A stretch of DNA of 8,780 bases from Bacillota bacterium (GTDB lineage Bacteria; Bacillota; Clostridia; Lachnospirales; Lachnospiraceae): contig JAEZFH010000456.1 of assembly GCA_023437885.1 (NCBI GenBank), positions 1-8,780 on the forward strand. The letters run 5' to 3'. The translations under genes and the position numbers were made by a program. Numbering within the stretch: position 1 is the stretch's first letter; each line of letters opens with the position of its first letter. Under the pieces are notes generated by a model. That model worked only from the letters and a program-made list of their open reading frames with translations, ran no database searches and was not told where the DNA came from. Below, piece after piece: positions 1 to 5,087 of this stretch.

Positions 1-671
1 ATCAGCATCATTTTATGCTTTTGGATCCATTTTTTATAGGCACGCTCTACTTTGTGACGCTTGTACAGATTCCTGGCCGGACTGGCAGGATTCTCAAAGC
101 CTACGACATGAGCAAAACGCCAGAAATAACGCAGGAGCAGCATGGAGATAAACCAGAGCTGGTCGTTCATCACATCACCCTGATGACCGTGCACCGAGAG
201 AATCTCCTGACCGGTTTCCCAGTGCTTGAATACCACCGCTTCGATCGGAGACAGATCACGGAATAATTCCACCCTTTCCTGATGATATTCATCGTAGAAG
301 GTAAAATAATTATTTTTTACATATTGCTTTGATTTCAGATAAATATTATGATTGCCGTAAAGCATAATCATACGCCGGCTATCGAAGAATTTCTTCAGAA
401 CAATGAAAACATCCGTATGGGCAAGCCGGATATGTTTAAAGGTGGGATACTCCCAAAGCTCGTCGCCGTCCCCTGCCTCCACATATACATATCCCTGTTT
501 GTAATAATAATTTAAGGCATGCAGAAAGATATTCTGGTTACGCGCAAATTCATCCGAGACACTATCGTCACCCCGGTGAACATCGCTGAAAAAAATATAT
601 TTTGAGTTATCATCGAAATACTCAATCTTTGCATTCTGATATGCCTTAGTTAGTCGGTTGTTTGTTCGCAT
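1..671 (-). CDS. Calcineurin-like metallophosphoesterase (partial, C-terminus off the left edge)
   Basis: An open frame on the minus strand starts at ATG 671-669 and runs without a stop for 223 codons to the window edge. The dinuclear-metal motifs of calcineurin-like phosphoesterases occur in order: FSDVHRG (D30, H32), AGDGDE (D68, D70), YGNHN (N107, H108) and SVHGHQGD (H161, H163). The later stretch LLLRYFWRFAHVVGFENP followed by a basic tail resembles a clostridial subgroup distantly like LpxH-type hydrolases. From the family, it should be a metal-dependent phosphomono- or phosphodiesterase; the substrate cannot be read from sequence. No signal peptide is seen, so it is probably cytosolic. 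A GGGGG stretch 7 nt upstream of the ATG (complement of 679-683) can serve as ribosome site and overlaps the end of a small upstream ORF. Only the C-terminal end is missing, cut by the window. Confidence 0.88.
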   Translation of the reverse strand, partial: MRTNNRLTKAYQNAKIEYFDDNSKYIFFSDVHRGDDSVSDEFARNQNIFLHALNYYYKQGYVYVEAGDGDELWEYPTFKHIRLAHTDVFIVLKKFFDSRRMIMLYGNHNIYLKSKQYVKNNYFTFYDEYHQERVELFRDLSPIEAVVFKHWETGQEILSVHGHQGDVMNDQLWFISMLLLRYFWRFAHVVGFENPASPARNLYKRHKVERAYKKWIQKHKMML

Positions 672-672
672 T

Positions 673-849
673 TTAATACCCCCATATAGAAAGGCTGGAT
701 TTTGCAGTTAAGAAGATAGCAGGATAATGCTGGATATTTAATCTTACATTGATGGTAATATCCTGTTTAGTATGTCCTGTTTTCGGAGGAGTATAAGCAC
801 AGTTTCTATCTGCTTCGTCAAAGTTCTTGAGAATACTTTTGTTTGTCAT
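673..849 (-). CDS. Possible 58-aa small protein upstream of the phosphoesterase
   Basis: A minus-strand frame begins at ATG 849 (MTNKSILKNFDEADRNC...) and ends with TAA at 675-673, leaving a single base before the phosphoesterase ATG. A GGTGA ribosome-site-like sequence lies just upstream of the ATG; an in-frame GTG at 858 is an alternative start. The spacing would allow translational coupling. The product has no domain I recognise: it is polar, with one cysteine, an Ile/Asn-rich middle and the C-terminus SIWGY. It could equally be leader sequence of the phosphoesterase mRNA that happens to be open. Only the ribosome site and the tight spacing argue that it is real. Confidence 0.3.
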   Translation of the reverse strand: MTNKSILKNFDEADRNCAYTPPKTGHTKQDITINVRLNIQHYPAIFLTAKSSLSIWGY

Positions 850-882
850 GATTTTCACCGGCTATTCTTTTGCGGGTGAGTT

Positions 883-891
883 TGCTATAAT
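883..891 (+). promoter_or_regulatory. Extended -10 promoter for the response-regulator relic
   Basis: TGCTATAAT is a perfect extended -10 element (TGnTATAAT). No convincing -35 hexamer sits 16-18 bp upstream, as is common for extended -10 promoters. Transcription would start near 898, and a strong ribosome site (AGGAGGT, 914-920) lies 5 nt before the ATG at 926. Promoter and ribosome site therefore look intact although the gene they serve is broken. Confidence 0.55.
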
Positions 892-925
892 AAGGCCATA
901 TGTTATTTGCCATAGGAGGTAAGCT

Positions 926-1234
926 ATGTATCGTGTTTTATTGGTGGAGGACGAGAAAATAGAATTGGATACCCTAAGGGATTATATCAATTGGGACAAG
1001 ATCTCTGTGAATAAGGTTTATACAGCGCGCAACGGCCGCAGTGCCCTTGAATGCATTGAACAAAATGAACCGGATATCATGATAACAGATATTCAGATGC
1101 CTGTTATGAACGGAATAGAGCTGGCAAAAAGAGTTCGGGAAGGGAGCAGGATTGCCGCTGCAATGTTATGTCAAAGAATTGTGGACGGGAAAAGAATGCA
1201 GGGTAACAGAGGGCAGGCTTATCTGGGAATTTGA
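926..1234 (+). pseudogene. Truncated YesN-type response regulator (receiver domain fragment)
   Basis: Residues 1-72 are a clear CheY-like receiver start: MYRVLLVEDEKIE with acidic pocket E8/D9, then DIMITDIQMPVMNGIELA with phospho-acceptor D55. The style matches YesN/AraC-type regulators that Firmicutes pair with LytS/YesM-like sensor kinases, often for sugar uptake; those usually exceed 200 residues and end in an AraC-type DNA-binding domain. Here homology stops at about residue 72 (base 1141). The remaining 30 residues (SRIAAAMLCQRIVDG...) do not look like a receiver and come from reading a different gene remnant out of frame. The conserved Thr and Lys of strands 4 and 5 and the whole output domain are missing, so the product should not signal or bind DNA normally. 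Promoter, ribosome site and a downstream terminator remain. I read it as a deletion relic; a small receiver-only protein is less likely because the fold is incomplete. Confidence 0.8.
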
Positions 1235-1271
1235 TGGTTGTGATGGAGCCATATTTGAAATTACAACGTAG
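1143..1271 (+). pseudogene. C-terminal remnant of a probable glycoside hydrolase
   Basis: In a frame different from the response regulator, codons from about 1149 to the TAG at 1269-1271 read as protein-like sequence: LPLQCYVKELWTGKECRV, then GRLIWEFDGCDGAIFEI and a final TT. The pattern 'LWTGKE-V-GRL-WEFD-DGAIFEI' resembles the last strands of the C-terminal beta-sandwich that closes many sugar-active hydrolases (GH13/GH31/GH36-like). The exact family is a guess. There is no start codon or ribosome site for this frame, and the terminator at 1279 directly follows its stop, as expected for the natural end of a gene. It fits the 3' tail of a gene whose body was deleted, fusing it to the regulator start. 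Confidence 0.45.
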
Positions 1272-1278
1272 ATTAACT

Positions 1279-1325
1279 AAAAATAAGCAGTAGTACGGTC
1301 TGACCGTACTACTGCTTATTTTTTT
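1279..1325 (+). terminator. Rho-independent terminator with 21-bp perfect stem
   Basis: The arm at 1279-1299 pairs perfectly with 1303-1323; the core is GCAGTAGTACGGT against ACCGTACTACTGC around a CTG loop, followed by a T run to 1325. The left arm begins with an A run, so the structure would also work on the minus strand. It lies 7 bp after the stop of the enzyme remnant. The very small loop and complete symmetry are unusual. Confidence 0.92.
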
Positions 1326-1511
1326 CGGAAAGAATTATCTAAATTTATTGAGCTTACGGTATTTTCAATTTGATACCGCTTATAAAAAGAGTAAATAAGA
1401 AATTATGTGTGATAACAATTTGTTTATTTATTAATAATAACTATGATAAGAAAATCTGCCCGGATAAAACATTATCATAATGTGTCATGAACGGATATGA
1501 AAGGAATGAAT
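1326..1511 (+). promoter_or_regulatory. AT-rich leader with candidate promoter and inverted repeats for the glycosyltransferase
   Basis: This gene-free stretch holds a moderate promoter candidate: TTGTTT (1420-1425), 16 bp, TATGAT (1442-1447). The -10 overlaps the left arm of an 8-bp inverted repeat, TATGATAA (1442-1449) and TTATCATA (1472-1479), 22 bp apart, which could be an operator or an mRNA stem. A second repeat, CGGTAT and ATACCG, lies around 1357-1378. No gene or known riboswitch is seen. The -35 is weak, so the promoter is tentative. Confidence 0.4.
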
Positions 1512-2543
1512 ATGACTATAAAGTTATTGACAATTGCGGTGCCCTGCTACAATTCCGAAGGGTATATAAGAAAATGTGTAGAATCACTGCTGACCGGCGG
1601 AGAAGAGGTGGAGATCATAATAGTAGATGATGGTTCTAAGGACGGTACGTATGCAATCGCGGATGAATATGAACAAAAGTATCCAACAATCGTGCGTGCC
1701 TTGCATAAAGAAAATGGCGGACATGGCTCTGCGGTGAATATGGGAATTGAAAATGCCTCAGGACTGTTTTTTAAAGTGGTGGACAGCGACGATTGGGTAA
1801 AAGAGAGTGCCTATATGCAGATACTCTCTGTACTAAGAGAAATGGCCGGCAGCGAAAAGGTGCTGGATCTGCTGGTCAGCAACTTTGTATTCGAAAAAGA
1901 GGGCGAGAAGAAAAGCAAGGTTATGAGTTACCGTCATGCGCTGCCACAGAATAGAATTTTCACATGGGAGGAAGTAAGGCATTTCCGCAAGGGACAGTAT
2001 ATGCTGATGCATTCGGTTATTTTCAGGACAAAGGTTTTACACGACTGCGGGCTGAAATTGCCGGAGCATACTTTTTATGTAGATAACCTGTTTGTATTCG
2101 AGCCTCTTCCCTGTGTAAAAAGCATGTACTACCTGGATGTGAATTTTTACCGCTATTATATAGGGCGGGAAGGGCAGTCTGTAAATGAGACGATTATGAT
2201 ATCGAGAATCGACCAGCAAATTAAAGTAAATAAAATCATGGTGGATTATATGGTGGAAAATAAGGAGAAGATCAAAGCGAGCAGCAAGGTGCACAGATAT
2301 ATGGTCAATTATCTGGAAATCGTAACGACGATTTCCTCCATACATCTTATCCGCGGAGGAACCGAAGAGCATCTTAGGAAAAAGAAGGAGCTTTGGAATT
2401 ACATTAGGCAAAAGGATCAGTTATTGTATGCAGGACTGCGATACGGTCTCCTTGGCAGCTTCATGAATCTTCCGGGTAAGGGCGGAAGAAAGATATCAGT
2501 GGGAGGATACCGCATCTGTCAGCGTTTTTTTAAATTTAATTAA
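1512..2543 (+). CDS. Family 2 (GT-A) glycosyltransferase
   Basis: This is a 343-aa enzyme expected to move a sugar from a nucleotide-sugar donor to a surface glycan or similar acceptor. The N-terminus is a typical GT2 fold: LLTIAVPCYNSEGYIRKCVE, then IIIVDDGSKDGT (D39, D40) and VVDSDDWV (DxD-type metal site, 91-94). Farther on, LPEHTFYVDNLFVFEPL (183-199) and YYIGREGQSV (about 215-224) are typical of Firmicute cell-surface GT2 enzymes. There is no convincing membrane segment, so it is likely cytosolic or membrane-peripheral. I chose ATG 1512 because AAGGA (1501-1505) sits 6 nt upstream; an in-frame ATG at 1497 would add five residues but has no good ribosome site. The gene stands alone, with no glycan-cluster partner here, so donor and acceptor are unknown. 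Confidence 0.9.
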   Translation: MTIKLLTIAVPCYNSEGYIRKCVESLLTGGEEVEIIIVDDGSKDGTYAIADEYEQKYPTIVRALHKENGGHGSAVNMGIENASGLFFKVVDSDDWVKESAYMQILSVLREMAGSEKVLDLLVSNFVFEKEGEKKSKVMSYRHALPQNRIFTWEEVRHFRKGQYMLMHSVIFRTKVLHDCGLKLPEHTFYVDNLFVFEPLPCVKSMYYLDVNFYRYYIGREGQSVNETIMISRIDQQIKVNKIMVDYMVENKEKIKASSKVHRYMVNYLEIVTTISSIHLIRGGTEEHLRKKKELWNYIRQKDQLLYAGLRYGLLGSFMNLPGKGGRKISVGGYRICQRFFKFN

Positions 2544-2589
2544 GAACATGAATGTGGTATCAGCTTTATTACCAGGAACCAATCATTAC

Positions 2590-2618
2590 TTGATATTTGG
2601 AAATCATGTGCATATAAT
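2590..2618 (+). promoter_or_regulatory. Near-consensus sigma-A promoter for the orphan gene
   Basis: TTGATA (2590-2595), 17 bp, TATAAT (2613-2618) gives a 5/6 -35 and a perfect -10 at ideal spacing. Transcription would start near 2625, only about 28 nt before the first usable start codon. It makes the following unrecognised ORF an independent transcription unit. Confidence 0.7.
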
Positions 2619-2652
2619 AGATATAGTATTATAAGGATTAAATAACTTACGA

Positions 2653-3240
2653 TTGATTTACATGCCGTTAAAGAGGCAGATAGGAGTTAATGAGACAGAC
2701 CAGTCTGATCCGGCGGTAAAGATGATCAACAGTAATTTGGAAAGCAGAGGCAAGGTTGTGATAAAAGGAGAGCCTCCGCTGACGGAGATGTCTTTAACTG
2801 CATATAGCGAGATTATTGCCTATTCCAGGTTGCTGCAAAAAGATCCCGAAGCAAAACCGGAGAAGATATCTCAAAAATCCGTAACCAAAATTAAAAAACA
2901 GGTCAAAAAAGTATGGAACTCTTTTTCTGACACGGATAAGCAGGATATAGCCACCACCCCGGGCTTATGGATTTGTCTGCGGGCACAGCTAATGCATGGA
3001 CAGGAAACAGAAAAGGATAAAATCCGGGATAATTTGAAAAAGCTGGAGACCGCCACTCGTAGCATAGAGGTCAATGACAGTACGAAATCAGAGACCAATA
3101 GCACTGCCGATTCAAAAACAAAGAAACCGATGAGTTATTCGGCTCACTGGTGTCTGCTGCAAATGAAGCAGCAGACATTCAATACCATGATGTGGAGCCA
3201 TGGCTTCAATTATCATCCAACCTACGGGAAAATGTGGTAA
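2653..3240 (+). CDS. Unrecognised 195-aa hypothetical protein
   Basis: I do not recognise this protein. Its frame can start at TTG 2653 or, three codons on, at ATG 2662 (MPLKRQIGVNETDQ...). The only ribosome-like site, AAGGA (2633-2637), is too far from either for comfort, so the start is uncertain. The first 55 residues are polar. About 60-135 look helical, with a Lys-rich stretch (KSVTKIKKQVKKVW) and a more hydrophobic patch around TTPGLWICLRAQLMHG. A Ser/Thr/Lys-rich linker follows at about 140-160. The C-terminus is striking: SYSAHWCLLQMKQQTFNTMM then WSHGFNYHPTYGKMW, rich in Trp, His, Met and Tyr. No signal peptide or membrane helix is seen, so it is probably cytosolic. Its own strong promoter and the length of the open frame argue that it is real. 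No function is assigned. Confidence 0.6.
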   Translation: MIYMPLKRQIGVNETDQSDPAVKMINSNLESRGKVVIKGEPPLTEMSLTAYSEIIAYSRLLQKDPEAKPEKISQKSVTKIKKQVKKVWNSFSDTDKQDIATTPGLWICLRAQLMHGQETEKDKIRDNLKKLETATRSIEVNDSTKSETNSTADSKTKKPMSYSAHWCLLQMKQQTFNTMMWSHGFNYHPTYGKMW

Positions 3241-3361
3241 ATAAAATATGATCTGATCATGTATTAATAGCTGGAAGCTTATACAAAAATACATCATTTT
3301 ACTTATTAGAGGAACCGTCTTTTGCGAGCCGGGAAGAACAGCATAGGAAGGAAAAAAGCAT

Positions 3362-4330
3362 ATGAAGGAAAAACTGGAATTATTAATTATCACAGCATCG
3401 ATTTTTCCGATGAATGAAGAGCAAAAGAAAGAGATCAATAATACCGCCCCGGGAATCTCTATTACCATTGCCGATGCAAAGGAAGTGACCCAGGAGATGA
3501 TTCAAAATGCAGAGATTATCTTCGGATGGCTGACGAAGGAGCAGCGCAGCTGGGCAAAAAAACTGCGCTGGCTCCATCTGCCCAGCGCAGGTGCCGATGG
3601 CTATACTCAGCCGGAGGATTACTGCAATAAAGATATCCGGGTATCCACCTCCAGCGGCGTGTTCGGTCAACCCATTGCAGAGCATGTATTCGCCATGATC
3701 CTGGCCCATAACCGTAATCTTCAGGAGTACTCCTACCGCAAATTAGAGAAGAGCTGGTTCCGGAGCTGGGAGGTTAAGGATTTCTATGGCTCCACCATAG
3801 GTATCCTGGGCTTGGGAGATATCGGCACCCAGATAGCAAAGCGGGCAAAGGCCTGGGGAGCGAGGGTGCTGGCGGTAAAGCGCAGCCGGACGGCAGCCCC
3901 TGAGTATGTGGATAGTCTGTATACCATGGATGAGTTGGATGAGGTACTGGGGCAATCGGATTATGTGGTGCTTGCACTCCCGAGCACTCATAGGACGAGG
4001 GGCCTGATAACGGAGCATAGGCTTCGCCAGATGAAACCGGGAGCTTTTCTGGTAAATATCGGACGAGGAGCTCTGATTGACCAGGAGGCGCTGGTGAAGG
4101 CTCTCACCGAAGGATGGATCGGAGGAGCCGGGCTGGATGTTACCGAGCCGGAACCACTGCCAGAGAACAGTCCCTTATGGGAGCTTCCCAATGTTATTCT
4201 TACCCCGCATACTTCGGGAGGATCTCCAACGAATGATAAGAGAAGGACGAGCATCTTCTGCCGGAACCTGGAATGCTATCTCGAAGGCAGGCCGCTTCAA
4301 AATCAGGTGGATTTTAATGAGGAGTATTAG
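3362..4330 (+). CDS. D-isomer-specific 2-hydroxyacid dehydrogenase
   Basis: This is a full-length 322-aa NAD(P)-dependent oxidoreductase that should interconvert a 2-keto acid and the matching D-2-hydroxy acid. The N-terminal catalytic part contains LHLPSAGADG (71-80). The Rossmann domain begins at GILGLGDIGTQIAKRA (147-162, dinucleotide loop GLGDIG). NIGRGALID carries the substrate-binding Arg (R235), GLDVTEPEPLP the catalytic Glu region (262/264), and LTPHTSG the catalytic His (H283). The tail 'F..NLE.YLEGRPLQNQVD' is the usual family ending. The SAGAD and PHTSG signatures put it with phosphoglycerate-dehydrogenase-like or hydroxypyruvate-reductase-like members; the substrate is not readable from these motifs, so no serA-type symbol is given. 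AGGAAGG (3345-3351) lies 10 nt before the ATG. No adjacent gene supports a specific pathway. It appears intact and cytosolic. Confidence 0.93.
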   Translation: MKEKLELLIITASIFPMNEEQKKEINNTAPGISITIADAKEVTQEMIQNAEIIFGWLTKEQRSWAKKLRWLHLPSAGADGYTQPEDYCNKDIRVSTSSGVFGQPIAEHVFAMILAHNRNLQEYSYRKLEKSWFRSWEVKDFYGSTIGILGLGDIGTQIAKRAKAWGARVLAVKRSRTAAPEYVDSLYTMDELDEVLGQSDYVVLALPSTHRTRGLITEHRLRQMKPGAFLVNIGRGALIDQEALVKALTEGWIGGAGLDVTEPEPLPENSPLWELPNVILTPHTSGGSPTNDKRRTSIFCRNLECYLEGRPLQNQVDFNEEY

Positions 4331-4388
4331 TTTGCGGTAAATATTGCAATAATTATGTTAAATTATACCTATTCCTCAGTTTATTGTA

Positions 4389-4416
4389 TTGCAAATGAAG
4401 CGTGGCATGATATAAT
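4389..4416 (+). promoter_or_regulatory. Sigma-A promoter for the zinc-ribbon gene
   Basis: TTGCAA (4389-4394), 16 bp, TATAAT (4411-4416) has a perfect -10 with an upstream TG (TGATATAAT), giving an extended -10 promoter. Transcription would start near 4422-4424, leaving a leader of about 140 nt before the ATG at 4565. The -35 lies inside TATTGCAA (4387-4394), which also occurs at 4342-4349, 45 bp upstream. Confidence 0.75.
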
Positions 4417-4425
4417 GAAAGCATA

Positions 4426-4452
4426 GTATGCTGCAGGTTCGCCTGTGCATGC
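4426..4452 (+). promoter_or_regulatory. UUCG-capped hairpin at the 5' end of the zinc-ribbon mRNA
   Basis: Just after the predicted transcription start, GTATGC (4426-4431) pairs with GCATGC (4447-4452), and CAGG (4434-4437) with CCTG (4442-4445), around a TTCG tetraloop, with a TG/T internal loop between. One pair is a G-U wobble. UUCG-capped stems are very stable RNA, and this one would sit at the extreme 5' end of a roughly 140-nt leader. It may protect the transcript or form part of a regulated leader. It matches no riboswitch class known to me, and no U run follows, so it is not a terminator. Confidence 0.6.
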
Positions 4453-4564
4453 GAATTCCTATAAATTAATCTGGATCGATTTCCTTTCGCCAACCGCTTT
4501 AATCTATTGGAACGGAGCTACTGTAGTGTTTATTTCATTTATAATGATCAAGGAGGAATTAGGT

Positions 4565-4768
4565 ATGGCAGACAGGGTAATCGTATGTAAGGATTGCAAG
4601 GCAGACTTTATATTCACGGAGAGTGAACAGGAATTCTATAAAGAGAAAGGCTTTGAAAATGATCCGGTAAGATGTCCGAATTGCAGAAGGGCAAGAAAGG
4701 CTCAGAAGGATGGAGGCGCTGGCGGCAGAGACCACCGCGGCGGCAACAGAGGCTACGGAAAAAGATAA
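4565..4768 (+). CDS. Small zinc-ribbon protein with Gly/Arg-rich tail
   Basis: A 67-aa protein with two cysteine pairs, VCKDC (C8, C11) and RCPNC (C37, C40), the layout of a single zinc ribbon. It matches the 'probable zinc-ribbon' family of short clostridial proteins (zf-trcl-like). The middle, DFIFTESEQEFYKEKGFENDP, is the typical spacer. After the second pair comes a very basic, glycine-rich tail (RRARKAQKDGGAGGRDHRGG, then NRGYGKR) resembling RGG-type RNA-binding tails, so nucleic-acid binding is a reasonable inference but unproven. The start is fixed by AAGGAGG (4550-4556), 8 nt before ATG 4565; the frame is open back to 4445, but that upstream part lies in the mRNA leader. The gene has its own promoter and terminator. 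The long structured leader recalls stress- or cold-regulated genes, though the sequence does not show such regulation directly. Confidence 0.88.
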   Translation: MADRVIVCKDCKADFIFTESEQEFYKEKGFENDPVRCPNCRRARKAQKDGGAGGRDHRGGNRGYGKR

Positions 4769-4792
4769 TTGCTTGTAGATATAAGGATGCAA

Positions 4793-4834
4793 ATGGGCTG
4801 TTGCAAAACGAAGTTATGCAATAGCTCATTTTTT
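4793..4834 (+). terminator. Rho-independent terminator after the zinc-ribbon gene
   Basis: ATGGGCTGTTGCA (4793-4805) pairs with TGCAATAGCTCAT (4817-4829) over 13 bp with two G-U wobbles and an 11-nt loop, followed by a six-T run (4829-4834). It lies 24 bp past the stop codon and makes the zinc-ribbon gene a monocistronic unit. Confidence 0.88.
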
Positions 4835-4916
4835 ATGCATAAAAACAAAAATGCGGATTCATAGGAATCAATAATTCAGCTTATGGTGTAATTTTTTTTA
4901 GCAAAAATGTTTGAGG

Positions 4917-4946
4917 TTGCTATTGATATTTATCGAATGCTATTAT
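4917..4946 (+). promoter_or_regulatory. Candidate extended -10 promoter for the transporter
   Basis: TTGCTA (4917-4922), 18 bp, TATTAT (4941-4946), preceded by TGC, forms an extended -10 promoter. Transcription from about 4953 would give a leader of about 135 nt that carries the GNAT-like relic. The surrounding 4835-4990 is AT-rich and holds no other gene. Confidence 0.5.
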
Positions 4947-4994
4947 TCTAAGTGAGGATAGATAAATTATTAAATACATGAGAGGAAAAGAATA

Positions 4995-5086
4995 ATGATT
5001 ATGATAAAAATTTAATTCTTGAAACACAAAGACTCATCAGACCGTTGATCGAAGGTGATGGAGGTTGTCTGTCTATTGGAGGATAA
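4995..5086 (+). pseudogene. Frameshifted N-terminal remnant of a GNAT-type acetyltransferase
   Basis: ATG 4995, with GAGGAAAAG upstream as ribosome site, reads MIMIK and then hits a stop after one more residue (TAA 5013-5015). With one extra A in the A run at 5006-5010, it instead continues as NLILETQRLIRPLIEGD and GGCLSIGG to TAA 5084-5086. The pattern 'ILET-RLI-RP--EGD' is the hallmark start of GNAT N-acetyltransferases (usually ETERLILRP...D). Compared with the usual motif one residue is missing in RLIRP. It ends 1 bp before the transporter start, so only about 30 of a normal 150-180 residues remain. As it stands the sequence encodes only the peptide MIMIKI, which could act as a leader peptide. 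The GNAT reading is inference from a short stretch. Confidence 0.4.
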
Positions 5087-5087
5087 T

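Noticed and set aside
15..266. Plus-strand 83-codon ORF
   Set aside because: It lies opposite the phosphoesterase, whose motifs are unambiguous; the plus-strand product has no recognisable features.
1405..1422. GTGTGATAACAATTT resembles half of the E. coli lac operator
   Set aside because: Only one half-site is present, in AT-rich sequence of a distant phylum, with no LacI-type gene in the window; probably chance.
2037..2411. Minus-strand 124-codon ORF inside the glycosyltransferase
   Set aside because: Shadow of a well-supported gene; no ribosome site or family resemblance.
3248..3260. Palindrome ATGATC-T-GATCAT after the orphan gene
   Set aside because: The one-base centre cannot form an RNA loop and no T run follows, so it is not a terminator; a short palindrome with no supporting context.
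3383..4254. Several minus-strand ORFs and one plus-frame ORF across the dehydrogenase
   Set aside because: All overlap a full-length dehydrogenase with every catalytic motif; they are shadows rich in Pro, Ser and Arg.
4445..4564. In-frame upstream extension of the zinc-ribbon ORF
   Set aside because: The extension has no ribosome site, lies in the predicted mRNA leader, and the family starts at the MADRVIVC methionine, which has a strong AAGGAGG site.
5055..5087. GTG start adding 11 residues to the transporter
   Set aside because: ATG 5088 has a better-spaced GGAGG, and the extra residues lie over the GNAT-like remnant in another frame.
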